45,649 bases of DNA. Source: Agarophyton chilense (lineage: Eukaryota; Rhodophyta; Florideophyceae; Gracilariales; Gracilariaceae). Shown piece after piece: positions 30,773-40,671 of the stretch (the stretch's first letter is position 1; every line of letters begins with the position of its first letter). Under the pieces are notes generated by a model. It searched no databases. It was not told where the DNA came from and saw only the letters and a program-made list of their open reading frames with translations. Position numbers and translations under genes: made by a program. Location: assembly GCA_030374765.1 (NCBI GenBank), contig JARGXX010000041.1:1-45649 (forward strand). The letters run 5' to 3'.

Positions 30773-31143
30773 TGCAACAGAGACCTTATGTAGTTAATGG
30801 TGACAGCAGTCCGGACAAGTTTACTGGAACTATTCCCTGACGGGCCGATGCCGTAGATCCCTTCAAACGATCTGGTCTCTACAGTGGATTTTAAAGCAGC
30901 CGCCTGGCATCCTTTTGGGTTCTAATTCTACTGTTTGTCCCACAAACCTTCACTCTTCTCGCATTCTTCCGGGTTCCAATTCGACTATTTTGCCTATAGC
31001 ACTTCATTCTGCTTCCATCTCAGTTCCCTACGCACCCGTCATCCTGACTGTGTCAGTTACTGTCTGTTGCAACGAACATTCGTCGTAGTCGACTGTTTGT
31101 CTTCGGTGAAGACCATTCGTTGTAGTCAAATTTAGTGGTTGCA
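30773..31143 (-). repeat. 5' LTR of element B
   Basis: 371 bp bounded by TGCAAC and GTTGCA. The same sequence, split by the copia element, is at 40092-40408 plus 45363-45421. The outer flank is CATAT (31144-31148), identical to the five bases before 40092, which is the target duplication in MLH1. Confidence 0.88.
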
Positions 31144-31605
31144 CATATCATCTTTTGCAATTAGTTACCTGGATACATCTCCATTGGCACTTTTATCTAT
31201 CATAAGTTGAGGGTCCCCATTTGAAGCAGTTCCTCCACTTTCTATACGGCGATTTGACTTACAAACGGAACTCTGTTTCGCCCACATAACGTGGTTTTGA
31301 TCTTGCGGCGTAGTACGTGCACGGTCTGAGTCTGAATTAGGAACACTACCTTCTCCGTGTATGGGTTTAATACCAAATCCAGAGCCCGTGGATTTCGCAG
31401 AAGGCAGAGTCTGCGTTGAAAACATCCGGGAGCGTTCTGCATGCTTTAGTTCTTTGCTCAAAGCTTCAACAACTGCCCCTACGATAGAAATTTCGTGAAG
31501 AAAACGGACCTCTTTCTTGGTGGGGTGCACGTTCACATCAATATCTTTCTGGTCCATATTTAGATCGGATGCAAAGACGCCCCGAACGGGGCCAGCGCCA
31601 CGCGT
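31144..31605 (-). pseudogene. MLH1: MLH1 fragment (ATPase-domain end and linker)
   Basis: On the minus strand the frame reads [40 protein letters not shown] and [10 protein letters not shown]. It matches the end of the MLH1 N-terminal domain ([31 protein letters not shown] in human). A serine-rich linker follows until a TAA, 18 codons before the junction with element B's LTR. MLH1 is the MutL-homologue of eukaryotic mismatch repair. The upstream side breaks off at a CG-dinucleotide run (about 31609-31627), and the ATPase motifs are missing. If B and one CATAT are removed, the frame joins IAKDD to MPPRPLSRKRSH of the C-terminal part at 40089, with the one TAA between. Confidence 0.82.
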
Positions 31606-31608
31606 TGC

Positions 31609-31627
31609 ACGCGCGCGCGCGCGCGCA
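31609..31627. repeat. CG dinucleotide microsatellite
   Basis: A run of alternating C and G of about 18 bp sits exactly where MLH1 similarity ends and plus-strand coding potential of a different gene starts. It may mark a recombination joint. Confidence 0.6.
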
Positions 31628-31629
31628 GT

Positions 31630-32571
31630 CGTTTCAAAAGAGGACCGATGCCCGGTAACACTGCGTACGCCCACGGCTCTCTGCGAACTATCGTCCTCGA
31701 CACATGGACGCAGCGACTGCGAACTGTCAACAATCTTGGTCACTTTCAGGCGCTCGCAACCCATCCAAATGTTGCTACCACAGCCTATCTTGATTCTCTG
31801 CTTCATTCAATTTCATCTCTTCCCGCTCTGCGACGTTCCTATGACAAATTAGCCCGCCTTGCCAACATAACTCAAGACTGGTAGTCAATGCGCCTGCAAA
31901 AATCTTTCTGTGTCTCATATGAGCTGCAACTGCAACCTCCGACTCAATCGCAGCCGAGCACCCATTAATCTCAACTCCTTTCAACCCCATTGCTATCAAC
32001 CTCTCCTTCTGTTCCCTCATTATTTGTAGCTGGGACTTGGAATGGTTCCGGACACTCACCTTCTACATCCTCTGGCGCATTGCCCATTCTGCCAAATACT
32101 ACAAACACTACTGCAACAGACGCCAACCAGCTTTTGCCTCTTCAAAACGACTTGGGCACGACAGCCTCAGGTCAACCAAGTGGCAACTCCGACACATATT
32201 CACTACTTTCAACCCAATCCCCGTCTCTCGTACACCCAGAAGAAGCCTTGTTTATCGAAACGCAACAGCAGCACCCACAGCGTTCAAACATCACTTCATC
32301 ACTTGTAAACCCGACTGAAAAGCTGCATTCGGCTTCTACAAGCACAATCGCTTTAGACGAAGCCTACCCTCTACAGCCATGCCCGATACCCGACAAATTA
32401 TCACACGACTCGGCTGAAGCGCCCACATCCATGGGTCTTCCAAGTTTAACACCCTCTGCTGACGTGTCCAGTCATGATCCCGGAAACCAAGCGGCTCATG
32501 TACATTCAATGATCGCAACAACGCTTCATCGCGGCTCAGCATCAATTACTCGTGCTCAACTGCGAAGCTAG
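31630..32571 (+). pseudogene. Hypothetical plus-strand gene, broken
   Basis: One plus frame from about 31630 reads [39 protein letters not shown], then TAG, and about 28 codons later TAA. It then stays open in a Ser/Thr/Pro-rich stretch to 32571. No family is recognised. The start is missing at the CG run. It may form one gene with the following ORFs to 33808. Confidence 0.4.
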
Positions 32572-32615
32572 ATCCATAACGTAAAACGCATTTCTGAGTC
32601 AGAATTCTCTTTTCC

Positions 32616-33808
32616 GTGGCTACAAAGATGTCAACGTGTGTCAGCCAAGATTCTGCGTCATCAGCTCCTCCACGTCATTTACATCGTTCCCTTCTGGAAG
32701 CACTCGACTCTATCTCAAAAATGCAAACATCCAAACGTCGGGCAGCCTATCATGAGCTTCATCATTTTCGAACCGAGACACATTGGCAGCGACTACTATG
32801 CGAGATTCATGGCCTGATTCCTCCGATAGAGAAGCTGGGTAAGCGATGAGCAGAGGTCCAAAGGAGAAGCGTTGATGTTTGGTGTCCCGTGAGACAATCC
32901 CTTGGGAGGCGTACTTAACACCAGACCAGCACGCAAGCCTAACTAGAGGTATTGAGGTGTGTAACGAACAAACCAAAGCATTGTCAAGCGTTGGGTGGTG
33001 GCGATGCTGGGCCTGTAGCGCTCTAAATGACCCCGATTTATCTTCCTGTCCCATTTCTCGAACTCATCCATGTGGGATTGCCCCAAGTTTAGCTCCAGCC
33101 CAAGTGAGTGGTCTCTCTGAGGGGTTGCGTGATGCCATCAAAAACGCTCCAGTAGGTCCACTTCCATAGATATTCATACCGGGTATCTTGCCAATCCCTC
33201 CGGCTATTGCACCTTCATTTACCACTGGATGGATGCCGAAGGATAGAAGGGATAACAATTTGATTCATGCTTCCTTGATTGGCGAGGATGATACGGGCCC
33301 CCTTCCTGGAAGGTTTCCGCCTTTTCGCAATGGGTGTCATGAACCTCCGGAACGCTCAATACGTTCGCGAGACCCATTTAACCTTACCACTGCCTTGAGC
33401 AACCTGCAGTGCAGTGATGGATATCATAGGCAAGGCCCTTCACCGCTTAGCCGGCCTCTTGAGCCCCAACCACCGTCGGCAGCTCGCCGAAGTGAAATTC
33501 CCGCATTTCCAAAGAGAAAGTCGCCTAGTCGCTTGGCCACATCTGCTCCCAATGGCCCATCTGTTGGTGATCTCATGCCACGTATCCCTAAAAACGGATT
33601 ACATACCGATACGTCTAGAGACGAGTTGATTTTGGGAAAGAACACTACAGGATCGTTAATATCTCACGACTTGATCCTGGGCGGTAAGCAGTTTGATCCC
33701 CTCCAACAGAGCAAAGGTATCAGAGGCTCTCTTCCAAGCATAGACCCACGGGGATCAAACGGTATGCATGATATGCATGGACCGAGACCGCCTGAATCAG
33801 CACCGTGA
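32616..33808 (+). pseudogene. Hypothetical gene with RanBP2-like zinc finger
   Basis: The frame of 32879-33169 and 33188-33808 is the same and is broken by one TAG at 33167-33169. It contains WWRCWACSALNDPDLSSC, close to the W-x-C-x2-C-x3-N pattern of RanBP2-type zinc fingers. A long Pro/Ser/Arg-rich region without domains follows. An earlier ORF at 32616-32849 lies in another frame. The finger has only partial agreement, so the assignment is tentative. Confidence 0.4.
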
Positions 33809-34410
33809 GAATCCGGCGCTGCACATGTGCATACAGAGAGCTGCTGTGCAAGTTGGAATCGTACAGGCAACTACAGGCCAAAGTTTGTGTGCACCGGATT
33901 GACTTGCTCAAGTGTGTGTGATGATGTGGGGCGATTGTGTTCGTACTACAGTATAACGTGAAAATGATGACGACGTAAGTTAGGCTAGAAGTTGGAGGTC
34001 TGTTTGGGCCTCGACATAGGCTCTGGTGTCATCGAAGGGAATCCTTGATCATGGTAGGGAATGCCATAGTTTCCCAACAAGTTTCACTACATCCTCGGTA
34101 CAATGCTCAGAACTGGTCCGCCCACGCATTGCAGTCACAAATGGTGCGTGAGCTGCAGCAAGTCCACAGAATCAGCTCAACCAGCATAGCATTACTTGGA
34201 AGAGTTGCAATAGTGTAATGAACAAGAACGACAATTGAGTCTTTACTCCGTGCGGGTGAACCTAGTTCTAAATTTGTGCGTTCTTGGGTTTGATCTTCTG
34301 GTACCGTTGAGATAAGCAATACAATCAGACCTCTTAATGAAACACAAACAAATGGGCCCAAAAATGTCACAACAAAGCATATCTAATGATTGTGGAGTCC
34401 AAAACTGTGT
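33809..34410. other. No recognisable gene
   Basis: About 600 bp without coding potential of note. It holds the 3' flanks of the plus-strand hypothetical gene and of the convergent Uma2 gene. Confidence 0.5.
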
Positions 34411-35571
34411 TCAGTGTCTCCGTTGTGGACGTTTGGACTTCTTTTTCTTTGGACTGTTTGTGGGGCTTGCACTCGAACTTCCACTGGAGTTGCTCAAGCT
34501 CACATTAGGGTATTCTTTCTTCACCTTTTCCCTGAGCCTTCTGTGCTTGGACGTTCCACTTTTCAATTCCAAACGCATCTGTTCTATCTCTGCGTCTTTC
34601 GAAGCCAGCGCTGCGTCTTTTGAACGGCGCAGCTCTTCCTTCTCTGCGTCTTTTGAACGACGCAGCTCTTCCTTCTCTGCGTCTTTCGAAGCCAGCGCTG
34701 CGTCTTTCGAAGCCAGCGCTGCGTCTTTCGAAGCCAGCGCTGCGTCTTTAGAACGGAAAGAGGATGCGAGATCATCAAGCGTTTTTGACGGATCCGGTTT
34801 GAACAGATCCTTGGGCCTGTGATCGCCACAAGGACCAAGATCAACAGATTCTTCTCCACGGAATACGCGTTTGGGATAATATTTACCTGTCTCCCGATTC
34901 ATTTTGTATACTTCAACGCGTGGATCGCGTTTCTTTTCGTCATCACAGGTGGTATCTCTATTCACGATGACGAACTGGTTAACACCGGCTCGTTCATACT
35001 CGCGTACTTTGATCACAGTGTCGGTCGTCTCGTTCTTGCTGGTAACTTCAACAACAGTTTCCGGAGGTCTACCGAGAGGGTGAGTGACTTTTTGGGAGTT
35101 GGGAGAGAGTTGAAGTCTTTCTGCTTGCGTCAACAAGCGACCAGTGCTAATATCCGGCCTTCTCACACGTCTTCGACGCGGAGAGCGCGACGAAGATGGA
35201 GACTCTGGTGGAATAGCAGTTCCTGCCTGTAGAAAGGGTATTTGTGATGTCTTTCCTTCGACATATCGAGTATGAACCGAGGCCTGCATCATGTGGCTTA
35301 TTTCATCGTGATGATCATCGGCCATCGGTAGTGCAACAAGAAGGCCGTCCACGTACTCATACAAGCCAAACACAGAAGGATCGACGTTGAAGTATTCTTC
35401 CAGTGAGCAAGGCGTCAGGTGCAGTGCTCCCAGTTTGTTGTCTAGGGGAAGCTTTGGGGATGCGCTAGGCTGGGGGTTCGCCGAAAACGGGGCTGCTTGA
35501 GGGTTGGAATCGTCGCTCAGAGCTGAGTCCGGCGGGGACGGAGGTGGGGGGATGCGCGACGAATAAGACAT
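34411..35571 (-). CDS. Uma2-family nuclease with C-terminal coiled-coil repeats
   Basis: An intact frame of 386 codons from ATG 35571. Residues about 55-205 fit the Uma2 fold of the PD-(D/E)XK superfamily: YEYVDGLLVALP with Glu72, RRPDIS with Asp140, ETVVEVTSKNET with Glu175, and VIKVREYERAGVNQFVIVNR with Lys188. These are the positions expected for the metal-binding and catalytic residues. Residues 274-330 are SKDAALA and SKDAEKEELRR repeats, then a basic tail (KKKKSKRPQRRH) that could be a nuclear signal. Uma2 proteins are mainly bacterial, very common in cyanobacteria, and of unknown role; nuclease activity is inferred. A serine/proline-rich N-terminus precedes the fold. No intron or stop is seen, so the gene may be functional. 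Confidence 0.82.
   Translation of the reverse strand: MSYSSRIPPPPSPPDSALSDDSNPQAAPFSANPQPSASPKLPLDNKLGALHLTPCSLEEYFNVDPSVFGLYEYVDGLLVALPMADDHHDEISHMMQASVHTRYVEGKTSQIPFLQAGTAIPPESPSSSRSPRRRRVRRPDISTGRLLTQAERLQLSPNSQKVTHPLGRPPETVVEVTSKNETTDTVIKVREYERAGVNQFVIVNRDTTCDDEKKRDPRVEVYKMNRETGKYYPKRVFRGEESVDLGPCGDHRPKDLFKPDPSKTLDDLASSFRSKDAALASKDAALASKDAALASKDAEKEELRRSKDAEKEELRRSKDAALASKDAEIEQMRLELKSGTSKHRRLREKVKKEYPNVSLSNSSGSSSASPTNSPKKKKSKRPQRRH
34600..34752. repeat. Coding 21-bp and 33-bp tandem repeats
   Basis: Within the Uma2 gene, GCGTCTTTCGAAGCCAGCGCT (21 bp) recurs five times, and a related 33-bp unit with GAACGRCGCAGCTCTTCC recurs twice. Units are multiples of three, so length variation keeps the frame and changes only the coiled-coil length. 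Confidence 0.8.
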
Positions 35572-37253
35572 GGTGAACCTTGACGTGGCTCTTGAGCGCT
35601 ACGGTAGAGGTGCGAGAAGCGAGTGGTCATTCCCCTCCGCAGCGGAGTAGGTTACCAGGAGGGAGAATGGTCAAAGGATTCGTGAGTTCAGCGCAGGTTT
35701 GGCACTGTGATTGTCTCGAGGTTGATGGAAAACAAAGGCGCGGCGTTGGAACCATCCGCGGTGGTTGAATTCAGCTTTGACGAAAACAGGCGTAATCTTG
35801 CAACGGAAGCGGAAGCGCTGACTTCGCATTGTTCCAGGATCCAATCAAAGCAAGTGCGAAGCGCGCAAGTGCGAAGCGCGCTTGCTTTGCGCTGGATTCT
35901 AACAACTGTTGAGCAAAAATTTCAGCGAAGCTGCCTTTCGTCTCCTCGCCGGCTCCCACCTCACTCCACATTATGATACACCGCCTCGTCTTCTTCGTCG
36001 TTGACGCCGTGCCGCCATATCTAACGACTTTTGTTTCCATCGCTTGCGCTACAGCGCCGGCTAAGGGCATCTCCGTTCCACTCAACGCTCCGCCTGCACG
36101 CAATACCTCTCAATCAGTCTTCTCTCGCGCGCGCAACTCTCGCGCCTAGGAGCCGCTATCCGGCAAAGAGCCGCCGCCAGTACTCGCTTACCTCTTTAGA
36201 GCACGTGAGGGGACCTTTCCTCGTGATCATGATAATTGGCATACCGCATCTGCGTACGATTCCAATTGTGCGGGGCTGTAAGCCTCGCAACAGCTCACGT
36301 CCATCGTCAGCGAAAGCACGGCATGAGATGCAGAGAGACACTGCTTTTCTGATCGACAACGCGCGAGTGCGATTGAGTCTGAAATTGTGAACTGCTCGTT
36401 CCCTTGCAGCATCGGGCATAATTTGGCAGGAGGACTCGTATCCGCAGGGCACTGAAAGCGAATCGAAGGAAGCAGGTTTCCACGTGACGTAGGGTGGCGT
36501 ACGTGCAAACCGCATTCATGGCAAGCGCCAAGGGGTGTGTGATTTGAACGTTGCACATAATCTCGATTGGAACGCGTGTGGAAAGATTTGACAGCGACAG
36601 CGTGCTTCACATGTTCCGACACACCAGCAACTGGTTGGATGTTGAGGTGCGCACACTCCGAGTGGGGCGGCGACGCGTTGGAGTTGTGGACTTGTGCCGT
36701 ATGGTCTCAGGAGCGTGGCCGTGTGGCACATCTTCCTGTCGCCGCCTGTAAATGAGCTGCTTAGGTGGCTTCCGTGCGAACCGATGCATTCAACCATGCA
36801 TTCGGCCATGCATTCGGCCATGAATACAGAACTGTGCTTGCTACGGCTATCGTACCCGCACTGGCCTCCAACGCCAATTCATCTCCCATCGCACTGCTCA
36901 TGAGCCTGCTCATCTCATGAGCACGCTCAACCGCAATTCTAACAAGCTACAGCATCTTTTTCATGGACTGAATACATACACGCTCCTGAGACCGAGTTTC
37001 CCATCAGATTCTAGCTGGCTCGTTTCGCTTGCAATATTGTTCAACAAATAGTCGCCCTCCCCCCATCACGACTTTGTTCCTTGTTCTACTGACAACCTCA
37101 TTCTCATATTTGTCATCTCCGTGCTTTCATGTCCAAGTACTAAAGTTCGGTTTGTTCGGGTTCCTGACCGTTCTGGTTGTAGACTGATTTAGTTCTTTAC
37201 CGTTAGGATAAACGCGATGGAAATCATCCAAATACCTCCCAGTGCTCTACGTC
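35572..37253. other. Gene-free stretch with small repeats
   Basis: No convincing gene. Near 35850-35882 AAGTGCGAAGCGCGC is repeated in tandem. The flanks AATCAAAGCAAG and CTTGCTTTGCGCTGGATT are partly inverted, forming a foldback. At 36784-36822 ATGCATTCRRCC is repeated three times (12 bp). Overlapping ORFs on both strands (36031-36622) have no recognisable content. Confidence 0.5.
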
Positions 37254-38255
37254 ATGGAGAAGAACTGCAAAACAACGGTCATCTCCAGTACCCTCGATGC
37301 GAACGCTGAGTCCACTAAAAGTGCATTTCAATCCACTAGCAGGTCTTTTCAGTCTCAAGATTCGGCACGTAAACATCAGCTGGAAACTCGCGTGTTGGCA
37401 CCGGATAATCCATTTCCTACTTTCAAGTCTCACACTCTGTCGGAAGCAGGAGGCTCCGTTTGGGTGTCTTCGCGCGTGATTCTCCTTTGGCGATTATGTT
37501 GCACATGCCTTTTTGTATTTACTCTCGGATTGCTCGTCCCGAGTGGACAATTCAATTACGGATGGTTCATCACATGGATATATTTGGGTGTAACTAGCAC
37601 AATGATTCTCGCGACTATCAGTTCATTGCTGTATCGCTTGTACCCGGAACAATCGTCTTCAATCATGTCTGGGCGATGGTCCTTCCCACTCTTGGCCAAT
37701 TCCACTGTTTGCACGTACCAACTATTTCTATCACTCTCTACGGGAGCAGATCTTGCGTTCTAGCTTTTGCTTCAAGAGAGGGAAGGGATGATAATGCCGC
37801 GCGTACTTGTCCACGCGGTCAATTTTCTTCTTCTCTTTGTGGATTTCTTTCTCTCGTTGCGGATGGGGTTTCAGCTTGCCTATGTGTTTGTCGCGATTGC
37901 TTTCATCACTGCATGGCTCCTTTTCGCACGAATTCGGTACACAGTGACCAGGGACTGGGGACATCGTGTTTTGGATTTCACAATTGTTGGAGGAGCTCGA
38001 GCGGCAAAAGCTCACGTCGCAATTATTTTCGCAATCCTTGTCTCTGGCGTATTGTTTCTCCTTCTAAATCGCTTGAACCGAATAAACTTTATATTCCGAA
38101 GGATAAAAGCACTTATCGCCGACGAACTTCAAGTAACTGGCGAATCCAACTTGAGGGACGAAGATAATCCCAAAGAAAAAAATCTTGATGACGTCCTCAT
38201 CAAAACAAAAAACCCGAATGAATCAGTGATGCCAATAGAATGTTTTACGCCGTGA
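37254..38255 (+). pseudogene. Multi-pass membrane protein, rolling stone-like, one TAG
   Basis: The frame starts at ATG 37254 and stays open to 38255 except for a TAG at 37761-37763. Hydrophobic spans are visible: VILLWRLCCTCLFVFTLGLL, WFITWIYLGVTSTMILATIS, LLLFVDFFLSLRMGFQLAYV with FVAIAFITAWLLFARI, and VAIIFAILVSGVLFLLL. The phrases YGWFITW and HAVNFLLLFVDF resemble the rolling stone-like family of membrane proteins. The TAG falls in GADLAF-stop-LLLQEREG, where tryptophan would fit, so TGG to TAG is the simplest cause. The hydrophilic C-terminus is charged. Either a recent pseudogene or a sequencing/allelic difference. The family call is tentative. Confidence 0.5.
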
Positions 38256-39033
38256 GGTGATTCTCAGTGCTTGGGCCCAGTCTTTCTTATTGCACACAAC
38301 TATCTTTTAACATGTACAAAAACGTAAAAACTGGGTTGTCTTGAAATCTGCCTAGGGCCATGTTTAGCAAGTTAAGGAGAGATGTAACGCAATCTACTGG
38401 ATTGCAGTCAATTGGAATTCTGGATTGCTCTCTGGCAAACAACTAGAAATCAGAACAATTCGATGAAGACAATCATCACGTCAGCTTGTGTCGCCACAAC
38501 TGCATATTCAGAACCGAAGAGCTTTATTCGTGCTAATAGGCAGAAGGAATGACATTACGTTTGTCCAGAACTAGAATAGTTCCCTGATCACAGATGACTG
38601 GAGCTTCAAAGACCTGCTGGTTTTCGGCTGTTTCAAAAGTTGAAGATCGCAATCGAGAAAAAGCGTCAAGTCAACAACAAAATTACGTACCTTTACAAGA
38701 TTGGAGCTCAAATCGCACTCCCATCGCCTTCGCAATGGTTTTATCCCTTCGGCTCATTCAGAATTGTTAATTACTTGATGATTAGCCTGGTGCAATACGA
38801 AGTGGAGTCACGAAACCAGCGGTGCATTTCGGTACAAAGATTAATGGTGATGCGTTTACAAGATCCTTGACAAAACTACCACTAATGAATATCAAGAGAT
38901 AGAACGCAGAGTAGAGCTTTAATTGGAGAAGCTTCCTCCGTCTTCCGTGTCTCAATACTATCCTTTGTTGAAACGAACTTCGACAAATGGAATAAACTGC
39001 GCTGGCTTTTCATTTCTGGCCTAACTTGAAAGT
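38256..39033. other. No recognisable gene
   Basis: It lies between the convergent membrane-protein gene and MLH1 C-terminus. The minus strand at about 38870-38790 reads DLVNASPLIFVPKCTAGFVT, which looks protein-like, but stops follow and no family is recognised. Confidence 0.4.
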
Positions 39034-40089
39034 CTAGCATCGCTCAAAGACCTTATACAGACGTGACGTTGTAGTTATTTCTCTCAAGACTCGTTCAGTA
39101 AGAAATTTTTTCGGAGGGTGGTAGTTGCTGCGCATAGCGGAAAACAGTACATGGCGAATAACCCAATTTCGCCCTTGACTCTCGTTCTCAGCCTTCAAAG
39201 ACTTCCAGGACTCATCATCAAGGGGAAATTCGTTATCGGTTCCGCACGGCCAATCTGGACTTTCACGCTCTGAGAGACTTAACATGGGATTCCAATGACT
39301 GCCGTACCATTCTCCAAAGGCCTCTGAAACACACCGAAAACACCGCTCCTCTTCATTCCAGTCTGTGTCTACAGCAAGATGATATAAAAAAGAGCCCAAG
39401 AAGCGAAGGTCAGGCAGCACATTGGGAATGATCTGGGGTAGCGTTTTTAAGTGGAGGGTTTGCGGGGTATCTCCTTCCGTGGAGAGAGAATAATACTCTG
39501 ATAACATGGGACCCTTTTCCAGTAGTACCATGGCACAGGACTCTGCGTTAATTCTTCGAGTGATTAAGCACTCTGGATTGGTTGACAGATAATTGGTTAA
39601 CAGCTTCATGATTGGCGCCGGGGGTTTCAGAGTAAATGCTTCCATATCTGCAAATCGAATCAAGGTCTGCTGATATATCAGTTGCCTCAGTAGGGATGGC
39701 ACATCTGCCATCAGCAATTTTGTTTCATATTGCAACAGAACAAATCTCTCCGAGGCTACACCGACAAATTGGTGTTCTCGCAAAATCTCACAGAGACCTG
39801 AATGTGAATCTCTCTTAACCTTGTCTAACAGATTATCAACGGAAGTCAAGAGAGGTTCCGCATCAGGTCGCCGACGGCGGCTGGCCTGGATTCCAATCGC
39901 TGCATTCTTTGCTTCTTGAGTAGCAAGAAACACGTCGTAGAGACCAACCGGAGCGTTTGAGCCTGTTCTAATCTTGTCTTTAGTATGTTTATGTCTAGAA
40001 GACTTCTCTTTTGATTCAGTAATATGAGTATTGCTCTGTAGCATAAGATAGGTATGGCTCCGCTTTCGTGAGAGCGGTCGCGGAGGCAT
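39034..40089 (-). pseudogene. MLH1: MLH1 C-terminal half, severed by element B
   Basis: An open frame of 351 codons without stops. It has the MLH1 C-terminal dimerisation domain: REHQFVGVASERFVLLQYET, KLLMADVPSLLRQLIYQQTL, VLPDLRFLGSFLYHLAVDTD, WNEEERCFRCVSEAF and the invariant end LYKVFERC. In MLH1 this domain pairs with PMS-type partners, and the final FERC contributes to the MutL-alpha endonuclease site. The first ATG (40089) is internal to the original gene. Just upstream on the coding strand are the target duplication (CATAT on plus) and the end of B's 3' LTR. The N-terminal fragment is at 31144-31605. Cut from its ATPase domain, it cannot make full MLH1, although its frame is well kept. 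Confidence 0.9.
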
Positions 40090-40091
40090 AT
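40087..40091. repeat. Target duplication CATAT of element B
   Basis: CATAT here and at 31144-31148 flank the two LTRs of B on their MLH1 sides. A normal insertion would read CATAT-LTR to LTR-CATAT. Here both copies lie between the LTRs, in inside-out order. Confidence 0.8.
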
Positions 40092-40408
40092 TGCAACAGA
40101 GACCTTAGGTAGTTAATGGTGACAGCAGTCCGGACAAGTTTATTGGAACTATTCCCTGACGAGCCGATGCCGTAGATCCCTTCAAACGATCTGGTCTCTA
40201 CAGTGGGTTTTATAGCAGCCGCCTGGAATCCTTTCGGGTTCTAATTCTACTCTTTGTCCCACAAACCTTCACTCTTCTCGCATCCCTCCGGGTTCCAATT
40301 CGACTGTTTGGCCTACAACCCTTCACTCTGCTTCCATCTCAGTTCCCTACGCACCCGTCATCCCGACTGGATCAGTTACTGTCTGGTGCAACGAACATTC
40401 GTCGTAGT
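40092..40408 (-). repeat. 3' LTR of element B, part 1
   Basis: Matches 30773-31089 closely from TGCAACAGAG to CGTCGTAGT and is interrupted at GTAGT by the copia element. It continues at 45363. Confidence 0.88.
40404..40408. repeat. Target duplication GTAGT of the copia element
   Basis: GTAGT here and at 45363-45367. The uninterrupted LTR copy near 31083 reads CGTCGTAGTCGACTG with a single GTAGT, so the empty site is visible in the same window. Confidence 0.92.
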
Positions 40409-40656
40409 TAAGTATTGAGCAGTATTCGGGTACTAGGTGGTATCTGAGGCAGGCTAAGGTATGCGAGGTCGCTGCCGTGCATTAGTCAGATGACCTTGAG
40501 GTGCAGCACCTTGTGTTTATATGCTCTCTTAGACAGCCAAGATGTATGTACAATACAAGTAATAAAATTACTAAGCTAAGCGGGTGCAAGTTATATCAGT
40601 GCTCTCGTGCATAATGGTTCTCTCGTGCATCTGTTTGTATTCTGTGGACATACGTA
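40409..40656 (-). repeat. 3' LTR of copia element
   Basis: 248 bp on plus from TAAGTATTGAGCAG to GGACATACGTA. The ends are TA...TA rather than the usual TG...CA. The paired copy is at 45115-45362. Confidence 0.92.
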
Positions 40657-40671
40657 TTCCCCCTTTTTTGG
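40657..40671 (-). promoter_or_regulatory. Polypurine tract of copia element
   Basis: On the minus strand CCAAAAAAGGGGGAA lies directly before the 3' LTR. It is the usual primer for plus-strand synthesis. Confidence 0.75.

Larger units (their letters stand above)
28709..31143 (-). mobile_element. Ty3/gypsy chromovirus B, 5' part
   Basis: On the minus strand the order is LTR (31143-30773), primer-binding site, gag, protease and the N-terminal two-thirds of reverse transcriptase. The element is cut at 28709 by the LTR of element A. The 3' end of B (chromodomain, polypurine tract, 3' LTR) is at the far right of the window (45649-40092), on the other side of the MLH1 pieces. Confidence 0.88.

Noticed and set aside
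36031..36622. Protein genes on either strand
   Set aside because: Several overlapping ORFs of similar length on both strands with no motif; probably chance in GC-balanced DNA.
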